Notes: generated from the letters alone by a model not told the origin. Positions 25,807 to 34,326 are shown, counted from the stretch's first letter. The stretch: DNA of 64,000 nucleotides from Saccharomonospora xinjiangensis XJ-54 (GCF_000258175.1 NZ_JH636049.1:3077482-3141481), one strand, 5' to 3'. A program made the numbers and translations.

Positions 25807-27198
25807 TCACCGGATTCCGCTGCGACCTGCTGTGTCAGCGCAATGGGGGTTGGCTGCCATGGCCCGCTCGCCCGGGGAGGACCTGTGAAGGACGGCCCGG
25901 CGATCGTGTGGTGTCTGGAGGAGCCGCAGCAGCGGGGCCGCCTTGTGCAGGCACTCCTCCCACTCGGCGTCCGGATCGGAGTCGGCCGTGATGCCGCCGC
26001 CGACCCCGAGCCGCGCGGTGCCTCCCGCGATTTCGAAGGTGCGGATGGCCACGTTCAGCTCGAGACCCGCCACGGGGGAGACCGCGCCGATCGCGCCGGT
26101 GTAGACGCCCCGCGCCCGCGGCTCCAATTCCGCGACGAGGTCGAGCGCGCGGAGCTTCGGCGCGCCGGTGACCGAACCGGGTGGGAACGTCGCGTGCAGC
26201 AGCGTGGCGTCGTCGGTGCCGTCGGTGAGGACGCCCTCCACGGTGGAGTCGAGGTGCCAGACACCGGGTGCTGGACGCACGGCGAGCAGTTCCGGGACGT
26301 GGACGCTCCCCACCTCGCAGACCCGCCCGAGGTCGTTGCGCACGAGGTCGGTGATCATCACGTTTTCGGCGACGTCCTTGACCGATCGCCGGAGCTCGGC
26401 GGCGAGGTGGTCGTCGTGCGTGCCGCGCCTCGGCCGTGTTCCCTTGATCGGCGACGACCTCACCTGCCGTCCGTGGCGGGCGAGGAACAGCTCGGGTGAC
26501 ATCGACACCACGGCGCCCCAGTCACCGGCGAGGTAGGCGGCGCGGGCAGGACCGAGCCTGCGGACACCCTCGGCGAACAGCGCGGCGGGACAGCCCGCGA
26601 ACTCGCCGGTCAGCCGCGTGCAGATGTTGGCCTGGAACACCTCGCCCGCGCCGATGGCCTGCACGCACGCCACCACCGCGCTCCTGTGTTCGTCCCGTGA
26701 GGGCAGGGGCAGCGTCGTGGGAAGCCAGCCGAGGTCGGTGGGGAGTGCCGCGCCGAGCGTCTCGTCGAGGTCGGCCGCGAGGCCGTGCGGGAACGGTTCA
26801 CCGTCGGCCAGCAGTGCCTCGAACCACCATCGGCCGTCGCTGTCGAGGCGGAGCACGTGGTCGGCCCAGCCCCACGCCGCACGCGGGAGAGCGCACTGCC
26901 TACCGGACGGGTCGGTGAGGTCGTAGGAGAGGTAGCCGAACCAGCCGCCGCCGACGGTGCCAGGCTCGGCGTCGGCCACGCCGGGCAGGTCGGCGACGGT
27001 GCCGAACGCGCGTTCGGCACTCACCGGCTCCACTCGCACGGTGGGCGCGATGACCGCCCTGGAGCCGAACCACTCACCACACAGTGCGGCAGGAGGGGGA
27101 AGGCGCAGGCGTTCGGCCCTCCGGTGAAGCAGCGCGACAGCCGCGTCCTCGGTCGGCGCGGCCCTCAACGCTGTTCTCACCACTCGCACGCCGGGCAT
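25807..27198 (-). CDS. pabB: aminodeoxychorismate synthase component I
   Basis: A 463-residue chorismate-using enzyme. With a glutamine amidotransferase it makes 4-amino-4-deoxychorismate for folate. The C-terminal chorismate-binding domain shows AGEVFQANICTRL, the SPELFL and SSPIKGTRPR segments, DLVRNDLGRVCEVGSV and PPGSVTGAPKLRALDLV. The Lys of PIKGTRPR is where anthranilate synthase differs, and supports PabB. No pabA or pabC is next to it. It matches M. tuberculosis Rv1005c in relative position. The ATG start at 27198 is 36 bases from the divergent DUF4185 gene. Confidence 0.93.
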   Translation of the reverse strand: MPGVRVVRTALRAAPTEDAAVALLHRRAERLRLPPPAALCGEWFGSRAVIAPTVRVEPVSAERAFGTVADLPGVADAEPGTVGGGWFGYLSYDLTDPSGRQCALPRAAWGWADHVLRLDSDGRWWFEALLADGEPFPHGLAADLDETLGAALPTDLGWLPTTLPLPSRDEHRSAVVACVQAIGAGEVFQANICTRLTGEFAGCPAALFAEGVRRLGPARAAYLAGDWGAVVSMSPELFLARHGRQVRSSPIKGTRPRRGTHDDHLAAELRRSVKDVAENVMITDLVRNDLGRVCEVGSVHVPELLAVRPAPGVWHLDSTVEGVLTDGTDDATLLHATFPPGSVTGAPKLRALDLVAELEPRARGVYTGAIGAVSPVAGLELNVAIRTFEIAGGTARLGVGGGITADSDPDAEWEECLHKAAPLLRLLQTPHDRRAVLHRSSPGERAMAANPHCADTAGRSGIR

Positions 27199-27221
27199 TC
27201 TCACCCGTCGCCGCGCACACC

Positions 27222-27227
27222 TACCGT
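27222..27227 (+). promoter_or_regulatory. leaderless-type -10 box of the DUF4185 gene
   Basis: TACCGT ends 7 bases before GTG 27235; there is no Shine-Dalgarno sequence. Confidence 0.45.
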
Positions 27228-27234
27228 CGATGGT

Positions 27235-28221
27235 GTGGTGGGTGTGAGCGAGACGACGCGGATCGGCCTCGTGACCGGGGCCGGTTCGCCGGGCAGAACC
27301 GACGAGCGGTTCGGTATCCACGCCACTGATCTCGGCGTCTGCTGGGAGAGTGGTGACGGCAGGGTGCTCGTGGCATTCGGTGACACCTACGGCGAGGGCT
27401 GGGGTGGCAGCGGGCCAGGACCGGCGCAAGCCGACTGGCGTCGCAACGTGCTGGCCTGCTCCACCGACCGGGACCTCGCCACAGGTCTGCGACTCGATGG
27501 TGTGGTGGCGAGGGCGGACGGCAGTGCCGCGCAGGTGCTGCCGTCGGGAAGGGGCCGCGAGATCACGACGATCCCGAACAGCGGCATCGCCGTGGCAGGC
27601 ACGCAGTACCTGCATTACATGTCGGTTCGGCAATGGATCAGGCCGGGCGTGTGGCGCACGAACCACGCGGGCATCGCCGTGTCGCACGACGGCGGGAATA
27701 CCTGGAGCGCCCCACGCGGTGCGCGCTGGCCGAACCGCTGGGGCGGGCATCGGTTCCAGCTCGGCGCGTTCGCGCTCGCCGACGATCACCTGTACCTGCT
27801 GGGCACCACCAACGGTCGCTACGGTGACGCGTACCTGGCCAGAGCGGACCCCACCGCGCTGCCTGCCACGCGCGCGTTCCGCTACTGGACGGGCTCGGGC
27901 TGGAGCACGCGATGGCATGCGGCCGCTCCCGTGGCGGCAGGCCCGGTGGGAGAGATGTCGCTGGGGTTTCACCGGACGCTCGGCCGATGGTTGCTCATGC
28001 ACCTCGACGAGACCCGCCGTGGCATCGTGCTCCGTTCCGCGGCGCGACTCACCGGCCCGTGGACCTCCGGTGAGGTGGTGGTCTCCGGTGACGAGTACCC
28101 GGCAGTCTACGGCGGCTACCTTCACCCGTGGTCGCTCGACGGCCCCGACCTGTACTACCTGGTGTCGCAGTGGGGGCCGTACAACGTCTATCTCACGCGC
28201 AGCAGGCTCGTGCTCGAATGA
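27235..28221 (+). CDS. DUF4185 domain protein (beta-propeller-like)
   Basis: A 328-residue protein with the DUF4185 pattern: an FGIHATDLGV start, FGDTYG, repeated Asp-box-like motifs such as SHDGGNTWSAP, and a closing PWSLDGPDLYYLVSQWGPYNVYLTRSRL. The fold resembles five-bladed glycosidase or sialidase-like propellers. No signal peptide is visible, which is odd because many members are secreted. Three GTG codons compete as start (27235, 27238, 27244); the first fits the leaderless -10. It is divergent from pabB. The substrate is unknown. Confidence 0.8.
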   Translation: MVGVSETTRIGLVTGAGSPGRTDERFGIHATDLGVCWESGDGRVLVAFGDTYGEGWGGSGPGPAQADWRRNVLACSTDRDLATGLRLDGVVARADGSAAQVLPSGRGREITTIPNSGIAVAGTQYLHYMSVRQWIRPGVWRTNHAGIAVSHDGGNTWSAPRGARWPNRWGGHRFQLGAFALADDHLYLLGTTNGRYGDAYLARADPTALPATRAFRYWTGSGWSTRWHAAAPVAAGPVGEMSLGFHRTLGRWLLMHLDETRRGIVLRSAARLTGPWTSGEVVVSGDEYPAVYGGYLHPWSLDGPDLYYLVSQWGPYNVYLTRSRLVLE

Positions 28222-28384
28222 CCGTTCGGTGGCGACGGACACCACTCCGCCTGCGTCACGGCTTCGAAGCGGGGCTGCCACCAACACGACCCGACATTGG
28301 TGTTAGTGCGACGACAGTGTCCTTGTCACCACGCGCTACGCCCCTGATCTTCAGAACGGGTTTCGTCCACCATCGCCACAACCC

Positions 28385-28416
28385 CCGTTATGTCCTCAAA
28401 GGACATTTGATAACGG
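28385..28416. terminator. bidirectional hairpin between DUF4185 and GH25-like genes
   Basis: Outer arms CCGTTAT and ATAACGG plus an inner GTCCT/AGGAC stem around CAA form a stem of about 12 bp with an ATTTG bulge on one side. It lies in an AT-richer spot between two converging genes. The loop side suits both strands. Confidence 0.6.
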
Positions 28417-28420
28417 CTGT

Positions 28421-29026
28421 TTACACCAGGAGGTCGGCGAGGGTGAAGGGGTAGACGAGCCCGTGACGGCCGACGCGGCTGTCACCCGAATGCTCGTGCA
28501 GGCCGAGGCGAGGGTGGAACCATCCCGCACGGCCGGGGATGCCGTTGTGCCAGGCCGACCACAACACGACGCCGTCGTCGGCCCACCTCTCCGGCCGGAA
28601 CCGGTGCAGCCAGTGCTCCACATCGGCGTACACGAGCACACGCCGGAGGACGGCTTCCTGCCGCAGCGTGCGAATCCAGGTGCGGACGAAGCGGTCGTCC
28701 ACTCCTTCCGCACGGGCGTCCAATGTCGGCGCGAGGGTGCCCGGCGTGAACGCACCGAGCGGTTTGCCGACGCGCACGACGTGTCGTGCCTGGTCTTGGG
28801 GTCCGCCCGGCCTGGCACGGTGCCGGAGTCCGGCGTGGATTCCCGCGTTCAGCGCGGCGGTCAGTGAGGCTGCGGCGTCGCGGTCGGCCCAGTTGCTGTT
28901 CTCGGTGATGTCGATCGAGGCGAACGTGACGGCGCGGCGGGCTGCCAGCGCCTGCCAGTCCGTGGGCGGGCTGTGCGGGGCGAGGCTGATTCCTGTCACC
29001 TCACCCCGCGCGCCGTTCCTCGTCAT
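28421..29026 (-). CDS. degenerate GH25-like (lysozyme-fold) protein
   Basis: A 201-residue protein with the layout of a GH25 muramidase: GISLAPHSPPTDWQAL, AVTFASIDITEN, a HAGLRHRARPGGPQDQARH segment, VLVYADVEHW and WHNGIPGRAGWFHPRLG. The catalytic residues normally at the first strand (GxD) and in DxE are replaced (GIS and TLDA), and there is no signal peptide. It may therefore be a non-catalytic or differently acting cytoplasmic protein. Assignment to GH25 is by pattern and needs a profile search. TAGCCT lies 6 bases before the ATG, suggesting a leaderless mRNA. Confidence 0.6.
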   Translation of the reverse strand: MTRNGARGEVTGISLAPHSPPTDWQALAARRAVTFASIDITENSNWADRDAAASLTAALNAGIHAGLRHRARPGGPQDQARHVVRVGKPLGAFTPGTLAPTLDARAEGVDDRFVRTWIRTLRQEAVLRRVLVYADVEHWLHRFRPERWADDGVVLWSAWHNGIPGRAGWFHPRLGLHEHSGDSRVGRHGLVYPFTLADLLV

Positions 29027-29032
29027 GGCGGC

Positions 29033-29038
29033 AGGCTA
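29033..29038 (-). promoter_or_regulatory. leaderless-type -10 box of the GH25-like gene
   Basis: TAGCCT on the minus strand ends 6 bases before the ATG at 29026. Confidence 0.45.
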
Positions 29039-29063
29039 ATGCCGCCGCTCGATTCGTGCGCGC

Positions 29064-29885
29064 TCAGCCGGACTCGCGGTTGTACAGGCGCTTCGACCAG
29101 AGATAGCCGCCGAGGGTGATGACCGCGCACCAGAGCAGCGCCATCCACAGGTGGTTGCCGAGCGGCTTGTCCATCAACAGGCCACGCAGGGTCTCGATGA
29201 TCGGCGTGAACGGCTGGTACTCGGCGAACCAGCGCAGCCCGGCAGGCATGGAGTCGGTCGGGACGAACCCGCTGCCGAGAAACGGCAGGAGAATGAGCGG
29301 CATGGGCAGATTGCTCGCGGTCTCGATGCTCTTGCTCACCTGGCCGAGCGCGACGGCGAGCCAGACGAGAGCGAAGGTCACGGCCACGAGGAAACCCGCT
29401 GCGGCCAGCCACCCGCCGAGCCCTGCTGATGGCCGGAAGCCGACGAGAAGCGCGACACCGATCACGATCGCCAGCGCGAACATCGCCTGGAGCACACTGC
29501 CCAGCACATGCCCGGTCAGCACCGAGGCACGGGAGATGTGCATGGTGCGGAACCGGCTGATGATGCCTTCGGTCATGTCCATGGCGATCGAGATCGCGGT
29601 CCCCTGCACCGTGGACGTCACGGTCATCAAGATGATCGCCGGGGCCACGTAGTTGACGTATTCGGCCCTTCCGGCCGCTGGCCCTCCGAGTCCGGCTCCC
29701 AGCGTGCCGCCGAACACGTAGACGAACAACAGCAGGAAGACGACCGGCATCCCGACGAGCATGATGGTCATCGACGGGTACCGCAGCATGCGTTTGAGGT
29801 TGCGGCCCAGCATCGTCGCCGAATCGCGCAGAGGGTGGAAGGTCAATTCGGCCGGGGCACGGCCTGCGAGCGCGGGTGTAGTCAT
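29064..29885 (-). CDS. ABC-2 type exporter permease
   Basis: A 273-residue membrane protein with six helices and the ABC-2 (DrrB-like) pattern: SATMLGRNLKRMLRYPSM before helix 1, an outer loop YVNYVAPAIILMTV, GIISRFRTMHISRASVL, and PFLGSGFVPTDSMPAGLRWFAEYQPFTPIIE. Such permeases pair with one ATPase to export drugs or lipids. Its ATG overlaps the upstream ATPase stop as ATGA, so the two are translationally coupled. It is last in the RHH-DUF4097-ABC operon. Confidence 0.93.
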   Translation of the reverse strand: MTTPALAGRAPAELTFHPLRDSATMLGRNLKRMLRYPSMTIMLVGMPVVFLLLFVYVFGGTLGAGLGGPAAGRAEYVNYVAPAIILMTVTSTVQGTAISIAMDMTEGIISRFRTMHISRASVLTGHVLGSVLQAMFALAIVIGVALLVGFRPSAGLGGWLAAAGFLVAVTFALVWLAVALGQVSKSIETASNLPMPLILLPFLGSGFVPTDSMPAGLRWFAEYQPFTPIIETLRGLLMDKPLGNHLWMALLWCAVITLGGYLWSKRLYNRESG

Positions 29886-30841
29886 CGGGTGGTCACCTTC
29901 TCGTCGGTCGGGTTGCCGGTGAGGGCGAGGAACACGTCGTCGAGGTCGGGGGTGTGCACGGAAAGCTCCTCCACCTCGACGGCTCGATCGTCGAGCCGGT
30001 CGATCAGGATTTTCAGCGAGCGCAGGCTTCCGTCGCTGGGCACCCGGAGTGCGAGCGCGTCGCTGTCCGGTGTGGTCTGCCCCAGCACTCGTCGTGCCGT
30101 GTCGAGGCTGTCGTGGTCGGCGAACCGCAGCCTGACGTGTCCGCCCGACACCAGCCGCTTCAGCTCGTCGGCTGTTCCCTCGGCGACGAGCCTGCCCTTG
30201 TCGAGGACCGCGATCCGGTCGGCCAGCTCGTCGGCCTCCTCCAGGTACTGCGTGGTCAGGAAGATGGTGACGCCGTCGGCGACCAGGCCGCGGACGATGT
30301 CCCACATGTTGCGCCGGCTGCGCGGGTCGAGGCCGGTGGTCGGTTCGTCGAGGAAGATCACCTGCGGGTCGCCGACCAGTGTCATCGCCAGGTCGAGCCG
30401 TCGCCGCATGCCTCCTGAGTAGGTCGATGCCGGCTTCGCCGCGGCGTCGGTGAGATCGAATCGCGCGAGGAGTTCCGCTGTGCGCCGCCGCCTTTCCTCC
30501 TTCGTGAGGTGGTGCAGATTCGCCATCAGCAGCAGGTTCTCCTCACCGGTGAGCAGGTTGTCCACAGCGGAGAACTGGCCGGTGACTCCGATGGCGGCGC
30601 GCACCGCGTCGGGTTCGCGGGCGAGATCGTGCCCCGCGACGTGAACGTCACCGGAGTCCGCACTGAGCAACGTGGACAGGATCTTGACCGTGGTGGTCTT
30701 TCCCGCACCGTTCGCGCCGAGCAGTGAGAACACCGTTCCGCGTGGCACGGTCAGGTCGAGGCCGTCGAGAACGACCTTGTCACCGAACGATTTCCGGAGC
30801 CCGTTGACGGCGATGGCCGCGCTGGAGCGCGTGGTGGTCAT
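29882..30841 (-). CDS. ABC exporter ATP-binding protein (DrrA-like)
   Basis: A 319-residue ATPase with Walker A GANGAGKTT near 42, Q-loop GVTGQFSAV, signature YSGGMRRRLDLA, Walker B VIFLDEPTTGLDPRSR and switch TQYLEEADELADR. A C-terminal extension ending DLDDVFLALTG is the DrrA-type domain that holds the permease. The sequence after the Q-loop (SAVDNLLTGEENL) is typical of daunorubicin-resistance-like exporters. ATG 30841 lies 17 bases after the DUF4097 stop. The substrate cannot be deduced. Confidence 0.94.
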   Translation of the reverse strand: MTTTRSSAAIAVNGLRKSFGDKVVLDGLDLTVPRGTVFSLLGANGAGKTTTVKILSTLLSADSGDVHVAGHDLAREPDAVRAAIGVTGQFSAVDNLLTGEENLLLMANLHHLTKEERRRRTAELLARFDLTDAAAKPASTYSGGMRRRLDLAMTLVGDPQVIFLDEPTTGLDPRSRRNMWDIVRGLVADGVTIFLTTQYLEEADELADRIAVLDKGRLVAEGTADELKRLVSGGHVRLRFADHDSLDTARRVLGQTTPDSDALALRVPSDGSLRSLKILIDRLDDRAVEVEELSVHTPDLDDVFLALTGNPTDEKVTTR

Positions 30842-30858
30842 GGTTGTCTCTCCCCAGT

Positions 30859-31716
30859 TCAGAACGTGGTCGCAGGGCGGCGGATCGTGATGTCGCCGTA
30901 GGAGGTGCGGCCCCGCACCTCGACGGTCTCGCCGGGCTCGGAGGGCCGGTCGGCGTTCTCCAGCAGGTTGCGGACCTGTCCGAAGCCGGTGTTCACCGAG
31001 AGCCAGGCCGCTGTGCCTTCGGCGATGCCGATCTCCAGGTCGCCCATGGCCGTGTCGAGGGCGATCGAACCCCGGACCACCTCGTCGAGGCGGATGCTTC
31101 CGTTGGACGTCTTCGCCTCGACGTCGGCACCCGCCCGCTCGATGTGGATGTCTCCGTTGGCCGAGCGCACCCGCACGTCGCCGGTGGCAGCGTCGATCAG
31201 GGTGTCGCCGTTGGAGTTCTTGATCACCGCGGTGCCGTCCACCTCGCCGATCTGGATCCTTCCCGAGCCGGTGGAGACCTCGGCGTCGCCGGTGACGGTG
31301 TCGGCGGTGACGTGGCCTGCCGAGGTGCGGAGGCGCAGCGGACCTGTGCGTTCGAGCTGGACGTTCCCTGCAGAGAGCTTGATGTCGCATTCGCCGAGAC
31401 TGCCGGTGCAACGGATGCCACCTGCCTGGATCTCGGAGGACAGCGTGGAGTGACCAGGCAGGTCGATCGACACGTCCACCGACCTGCTCTCGCGGGAGAA
31501 GTCGAACATGCGCGCCTTCGGGCCGGTGACCTGGAGGGTGCCGTTCGCGTACTCGACACGGACTTGCCGCGCGGCTTTCACATCGGACTCGTCGGCTTCG
31601 TCGCTGGGACGGACCTCGACGATGGTGTCGGTGCGGTCGCTCGCGGCGATCCGCACGTTGGCGACACCGATTTCGAGCACGACGGAGATCGGCTCGGGTG
31701 TCTCGAATTTCGGCAT
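30859..31716 (-). CDS. DUF4097 beta-strand repeat protein
   Basis: A 285-residue protein made almost entirely of short beta-strand repeats (GNVQLERTGPLRLRTSAGH, GDVRVRSANGDIHIERAG), the DUF4097 pattern that predicts a right-handed beta-helix like an adhesin. There is no signal peptide or membrane helix, so it is probably cytoplasmic, as is common when the family neighbours RHH or PadR regulators and ABC exporters. ATG 31716 has GGAG six bases upstream. It sits between the RHH regulator and the ABC genes. Confidence 0.88.
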   Translation of the reverse strand: MPKFETPEPISVVLEIGVANVRIAASDRTDTIVEVRPSDEADESDVKAARQVRVEYANGTLQVTGPKARMFDFSRESRSVDVSIDLPGHSTLSSEIQAGGIRCTGSLGECDIKLSAGNVQLERTGPLRLRTSAGHVTADTVTGDAEVSTGSGRIQIGEVDGTAVIKNSNGDTLIDAATGDVRVRSANGDIHIERAGADVEAKTSNGSIRLDEVVRGSIALDTAMGDLEIGIAEGTAAWLSVNTGFGQVRNLLENADRPSEPGETVEVRGRTSYGDITIRRPATTF

Positions 31717-31793
31717 GGGGGTCTCCACATCATGGGTTGGTGAGGCATCCCCGCAGGTCAGGGATGTGAGGTGAGGAAGGTGTTCGCCGGGCG

Positions 31794-32339
31794 CTAACGG
31801 ACCCAGCCTGTGAGTCCCTGCTTCGCCCGCTTTCCGCTGCCGGGCGGTTCCGGGTGTGGGTCGCCACCCGGCCGTTGCAGGGCTGCGGCGGCCGAGCGGA
31901 CCAACCAGGCGTTGACTGACCGCCCCTCCTTGGCCGCAGCCTCCTCGATGGCGGCCTTGAGCGGTTCGGGAAGGCGTACGTTGATCCGCGCCACAGGGCT
32001 GCTTTCGGCCATCAGCAGTTCGCTCAACTCGGTTTCGACCCTGCTGCCGCCGGTTGCGATGGCCGTGTCCTCCGCCGCGGGTTCGACCGGCTCGCCGGGC
32101 GGCGGGGTCACGACGAAGTCGGGATCACGGCCCCGCAGGCGTAGTTCCACCGATCCCGGAGCGAGGTCACGGGTGATCTCGTCCGCGGCGGCGGACAGCG
32201 CGTCGAGCAGTGTCATCCGGATCGCCGACTCCAGTGATCCGGCCAGGCGCTCGACCAGCGCACGCGCCTCGTCTCCGCCGGCTTCGGCGAGCGTGGCGAA
32301 CTCCCGTCCGAGGTTGTTCACATACGAGGTCAAGTCCAT
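31794..32339 (-). CDS. ribbon-helix-helix regulator with N-terminal helical domain
   Basis: A 181-residue protein. The C-terminal part (about 125-165: VARINVRLPEPLKAAIEEAAAKEGRSVNAWLVRSA, spaced as a short strand and two helices) is a HicB/CopG-type RHH DNA-binding fold. The N-terminal part (DLTSYVNNLGREFATLAE...LESAIRMTLLDALSAA) is helical and unlike HicB; it could oligomerise. It lacks a toxin partner. The ATG start at 32339 is inside the first of the phased TGGC repeats, so the protein probably represses its own operon. DUF4097 and an ABC exporter follow. Confidence 0.82.
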   Translation of the reverse strand: MDLTSYVNNLGREFATLAEAGGDEARALVERLAGSLESAIRMTLLDALSAAADEITRDLAPGSVELRLRGRDPDFVVTPPPGEPVEPAAEDTAIATGGSRVETELSELLMAESSPVARINVRLPEPLKAAIEEAAAKEGRSVNAWLVRSAAAALQRPGGDPHPEPPGSGKRAKQGLTGWVR

Positions 32340-32421
32340 GGCACTACTATGGCACATGAATGGCACCTAAGCAATGCCACGATGGCGCCAAATTTGAGCC
32401 AGTGTGGCGCACAGGTGGCTT
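32339..32421. promoter_or_regulatory. array of TGGC half-sites at exact 11-bp steps (operator of the RHH operon)
   Basis: TGGCAC occurs at 32339, 32350 and 32361, TGGCGC at 32383 and 32405, and TGGCTT at 32416. All six lie on one 11-base lattice; the two lattice positions between them (32372, 32394) are degenerate. Each step is about one helical turn, so bound RHH dimers would sit on one DNA face. The first repeat overlaps the RHH start codon. The gene is read away from the array on the minus strand, in whose orientation the sites read GTGCCA. Confidence 0.75.
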
Positions 32422-32493
32422 GCAGGGCGAAAATTGCAGGTCGAATGTGGTTTCGGAAGGCGGCACACGGCAGGGACCACACGGCACCGATCC

Positions 32494-32531
32494 ACCGATG
32501 CCCCCGAGAGGCATACCTCGGGGGCATCGGT
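32494..32531 (-). terminator. 15-bp-stem hairpin after the PadR-linked ABC operon
   Basis: ACCGATGCCCCCGAG pairs perfectly with CTCGGGGGCATCGGT around an 8-base loop. It lies 28 bases past the permease stop on the minus strand, and separates this operon from the RHH operator. Confidence 0.75.
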
Positions 32532-32559
32532 AGGGTCCGCGCTCACTGCGGGAGGTAGC

Positions 32560-33327
32560 TCACGCGGTTTCCTTGCGGAACGTGCTTGCGCCCCACCACA
32601 CGGCGAGCACGGTCAGCACCAGCAGCACGACGCTGCCGGTGAGCAGGCCGTCCATCGTGAATTCGCCCCGGAAACCCGCGCGTTCGGCCTCGACGATGTG
32701 GCTGAACGGATTGAGGCGCGACAGCGTGTAGAGCCAGCCGGGTGCCAGGCCGGCTGTGATGGGCAGCAGGATGCCGGAGAGCAGCAGCACGGGCAGGAGG
32801 ATGGCGTTCAGCAGTGCGGGAAACGCCTCCTCGCTCTTGAGCGTCAACGCGAGCCCGTACGACAGCGATGCCATCGTGACCGCGAGCAGAGCCGCGATCA
32901 CCAGGCTGAGCAGGATGCCCGTCACCGGGGCGCGCAGGCCGAACACGAGCACCGCCAACGCGATGAGAATGAGGGCTTGCGCCAGCGCCTGGAGCATGTT
33001 GTTCACGACCTTGCCCAGCAACAGGGCACCCCTGCTCACTGGAGTCACGCGCAGCCGCTCGACGACGCCGTTGCGGTACTCGGCGAGAAGGCCGAAGCCG
33101 ACGAACGAGGTGCCGAACAGCGCGATCATCACGATCAGGGCAGGGGTGAAGATGGTCCAGACGTCACCGGGTGGAAAGCCGGGCGTGTTGGCGACGACCT
33201 TCTCCATCAGCGGGCCGAAGAGCACCAGGTACAGCACCGGTTGCATGATCTGGATGATCAGCCAGGCCGGATTCCGCACGGACAGCGCGAAGTCCCTGCG
33301 CAAGATCAACCACACGTCACGCCACAT
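32560..33327 (-). CDS. ABC-2 type exporter permease
   Basis: A 255-residue six-helix ABC-2 permease (WLILRRDFALSVRNPAWLIIQIMQPVLYLVLFGPL, then VVERLRVTPVSRGALLLGKV and LLPVLLLSGILLPI). ATG 33327 has GGAGG six bases upstream and lies within the 3' end of the ATPase gene, an 11-base overlap. It is a paralogue of the DrrB-like permease 3 kb away, but with distinct sequence. Together with its ATPase it exports an unknown compound under PadR control. Confidence 0.92.
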   Translation of the reverse strand: MWRDVWLILRRDFALSVRNPAWLIIQIMQPVLYLVLFGPLMEKVVANTPGFPPGDVWTIFTPALIVMIALFGTSFVGFGLLAEYRNGVVERLRVTPVSRGALLLGKVVNNMLQALAQALILIALAVLVFGLRAPVTGILLSLVIAALLAVTMASLSYGLALTLKSEEAFPALLNAILLPVLLLSGILLPITAGLAPGWLYTLSRLNPFSHIVEAERAGFRGEFTMDGLLTGSVVLLVLTVLAVWWGASTFRKETA

Positions 33328-34297
33328 CAAGGACCTCCTCGGTGCCGGATTCGGCCTCGCGCAGGCTGCGGCCGGTCATCGTGAGGAACACGTCGTCGAG
33401 GGTCGGGCGCCGCACTTGCATCGACGTCATCGCCACACCGTGGGAGTCGAAAGCGCGCAGTAGTTCGGGCAGCACCAGGTCGCCGCGCGGAACCCTGAAC
33501 CGGACGAGGTCGCCTGCCGTGCTCACGTCGTGCGCGCCGTCGAGCTTGCCTGCCAGTGCGGCGGCGTCGGCTGCCTGCCTGCCGTCAACGCCGATCTCGA
33601 CCCTGTCGCCGGACACGCGGGCCTTGAGTTCGTCGGGGGTTCCCTCCGCGACGATCCGGCCGCCGTCGATGACGAGGATGCGATCGCAGAGGGCGTCGGC
33701 TTCGTCGAGGTAGTGGGTGGTGAGGAACACCGTGACACCGTGCTCGGCGTGCAGACCCGCGATGTGGTTCCAGAGGTTCGCCCTGCTCTGCGGGTCGAGC
33801 CCGGTTGTTGGTTCGTCGAGGAAGACCAGCGGCGGGTTGTGGATCAGCCCGAGCGCGATGTCGAGCCTGCGACGCTGGCCTCCCGACAGCGTCTTGGTGA
33901 GCCTTCCGTCCAATCCGGACAGATCAAGTCGATCGGCCAGTGTGGCGGCGCGCCGGAGGGTCTCCTGCTTCGGCAACCCGTACAGCCTGCCCTGGAGTTC
34001 GATCTCCTCGCTCACCCTGCACTCCGGCAGGGCGCCGCCGCCCTGTGCGACGTAGCCGATGCGCTTGCGGACGCCGAGTGGATCGCGCATCAGGTCGTGA
34101 CCTGCCACCGTGGCCTCGCCTGCCGTGGGGCGAAGCAGTGTGGTGAGCATGCGCAGTGTCGTGGTCTTGCCTGCCCCGTTCGGCCCGAGGAAGCCGACGA
34201 GTTCCCCTTCTCCGACATCGAGATCGACCCCTTTGACGGCGTCAACCGTGCGGCCCCTTGCGGCGAACCGCCGGGCTAGGCCGCGTGCGTGGATCAT
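33317..34297 (-). CDS. ABC exporter ATP-binding protein (DrrA-like)
   Basis: A 326-residue ATPase with Walker A GPNGAGKTT, Q-loop GYVAQGGGALPE, signature LSGGQRRRLDIA, Walker B LVFLDEPTTGLDPQSR and H-switch THYLDEADALCDR. A C-terminal extension ending PTLDDVFLTMTGRSL is typical of DrrA. ATG 34297 has GGAGG about eight bases upstream, and a PadR-type operator begins right before that site. The gene reads away from the PadR gene's end. Confidence 0.94.
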   Translation of the reverse strand: MIHARGLARRFAARGRTVDAVKGVDLDVGEGELVGFLGPNGAGKTTTLRMLTTLLRPTAGEATVAGHDLMRDPLGVRKRIGYVAQGGGALPECRVSEEIELQGRLYGLPKQETLRRAATLADRLDLSGLDGRLTKTLSGGQRRRLDIALGLIHNPPLVFLDEPTTGLDPQSRANLWNHIAGLHAEHGVTVFLTTHYLDEADALCDRILVIDGGRIVAEGTPDELKARVSGDRVEIGVDGRQAADAAALAGKLDGAHDVSTAGDLVRFRVPRGDLVLPELLRAFDSHGVAMTSMQVRRPTLDDVFLTMTGRSLREAESGTEEVLDVA

Positions 34298-34310
34298 GCG
34301 TAAGCCTCCG

Positions 34311-34326
34311 TGTTCAAATTTGACTA
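34311..34326. promoter_or_regulatory. operator copy 1 (14 of 16 bases of the palindrome)
   Basis: TGTTCAAATTTGACTA differs at two bases from the perfect palindrome 54 bases away. It abuts the ribosome-binding site of the ABC ATPase gene, so a bound repressor would block transcription or its start. Confidence 0.65.

Noticed and set aside
31794..32339. HicAB-type toxin-antitoxin pair
   Set aside because: The RHH domain recalls HicB, but no small HicA-like toxin gene is on either side.
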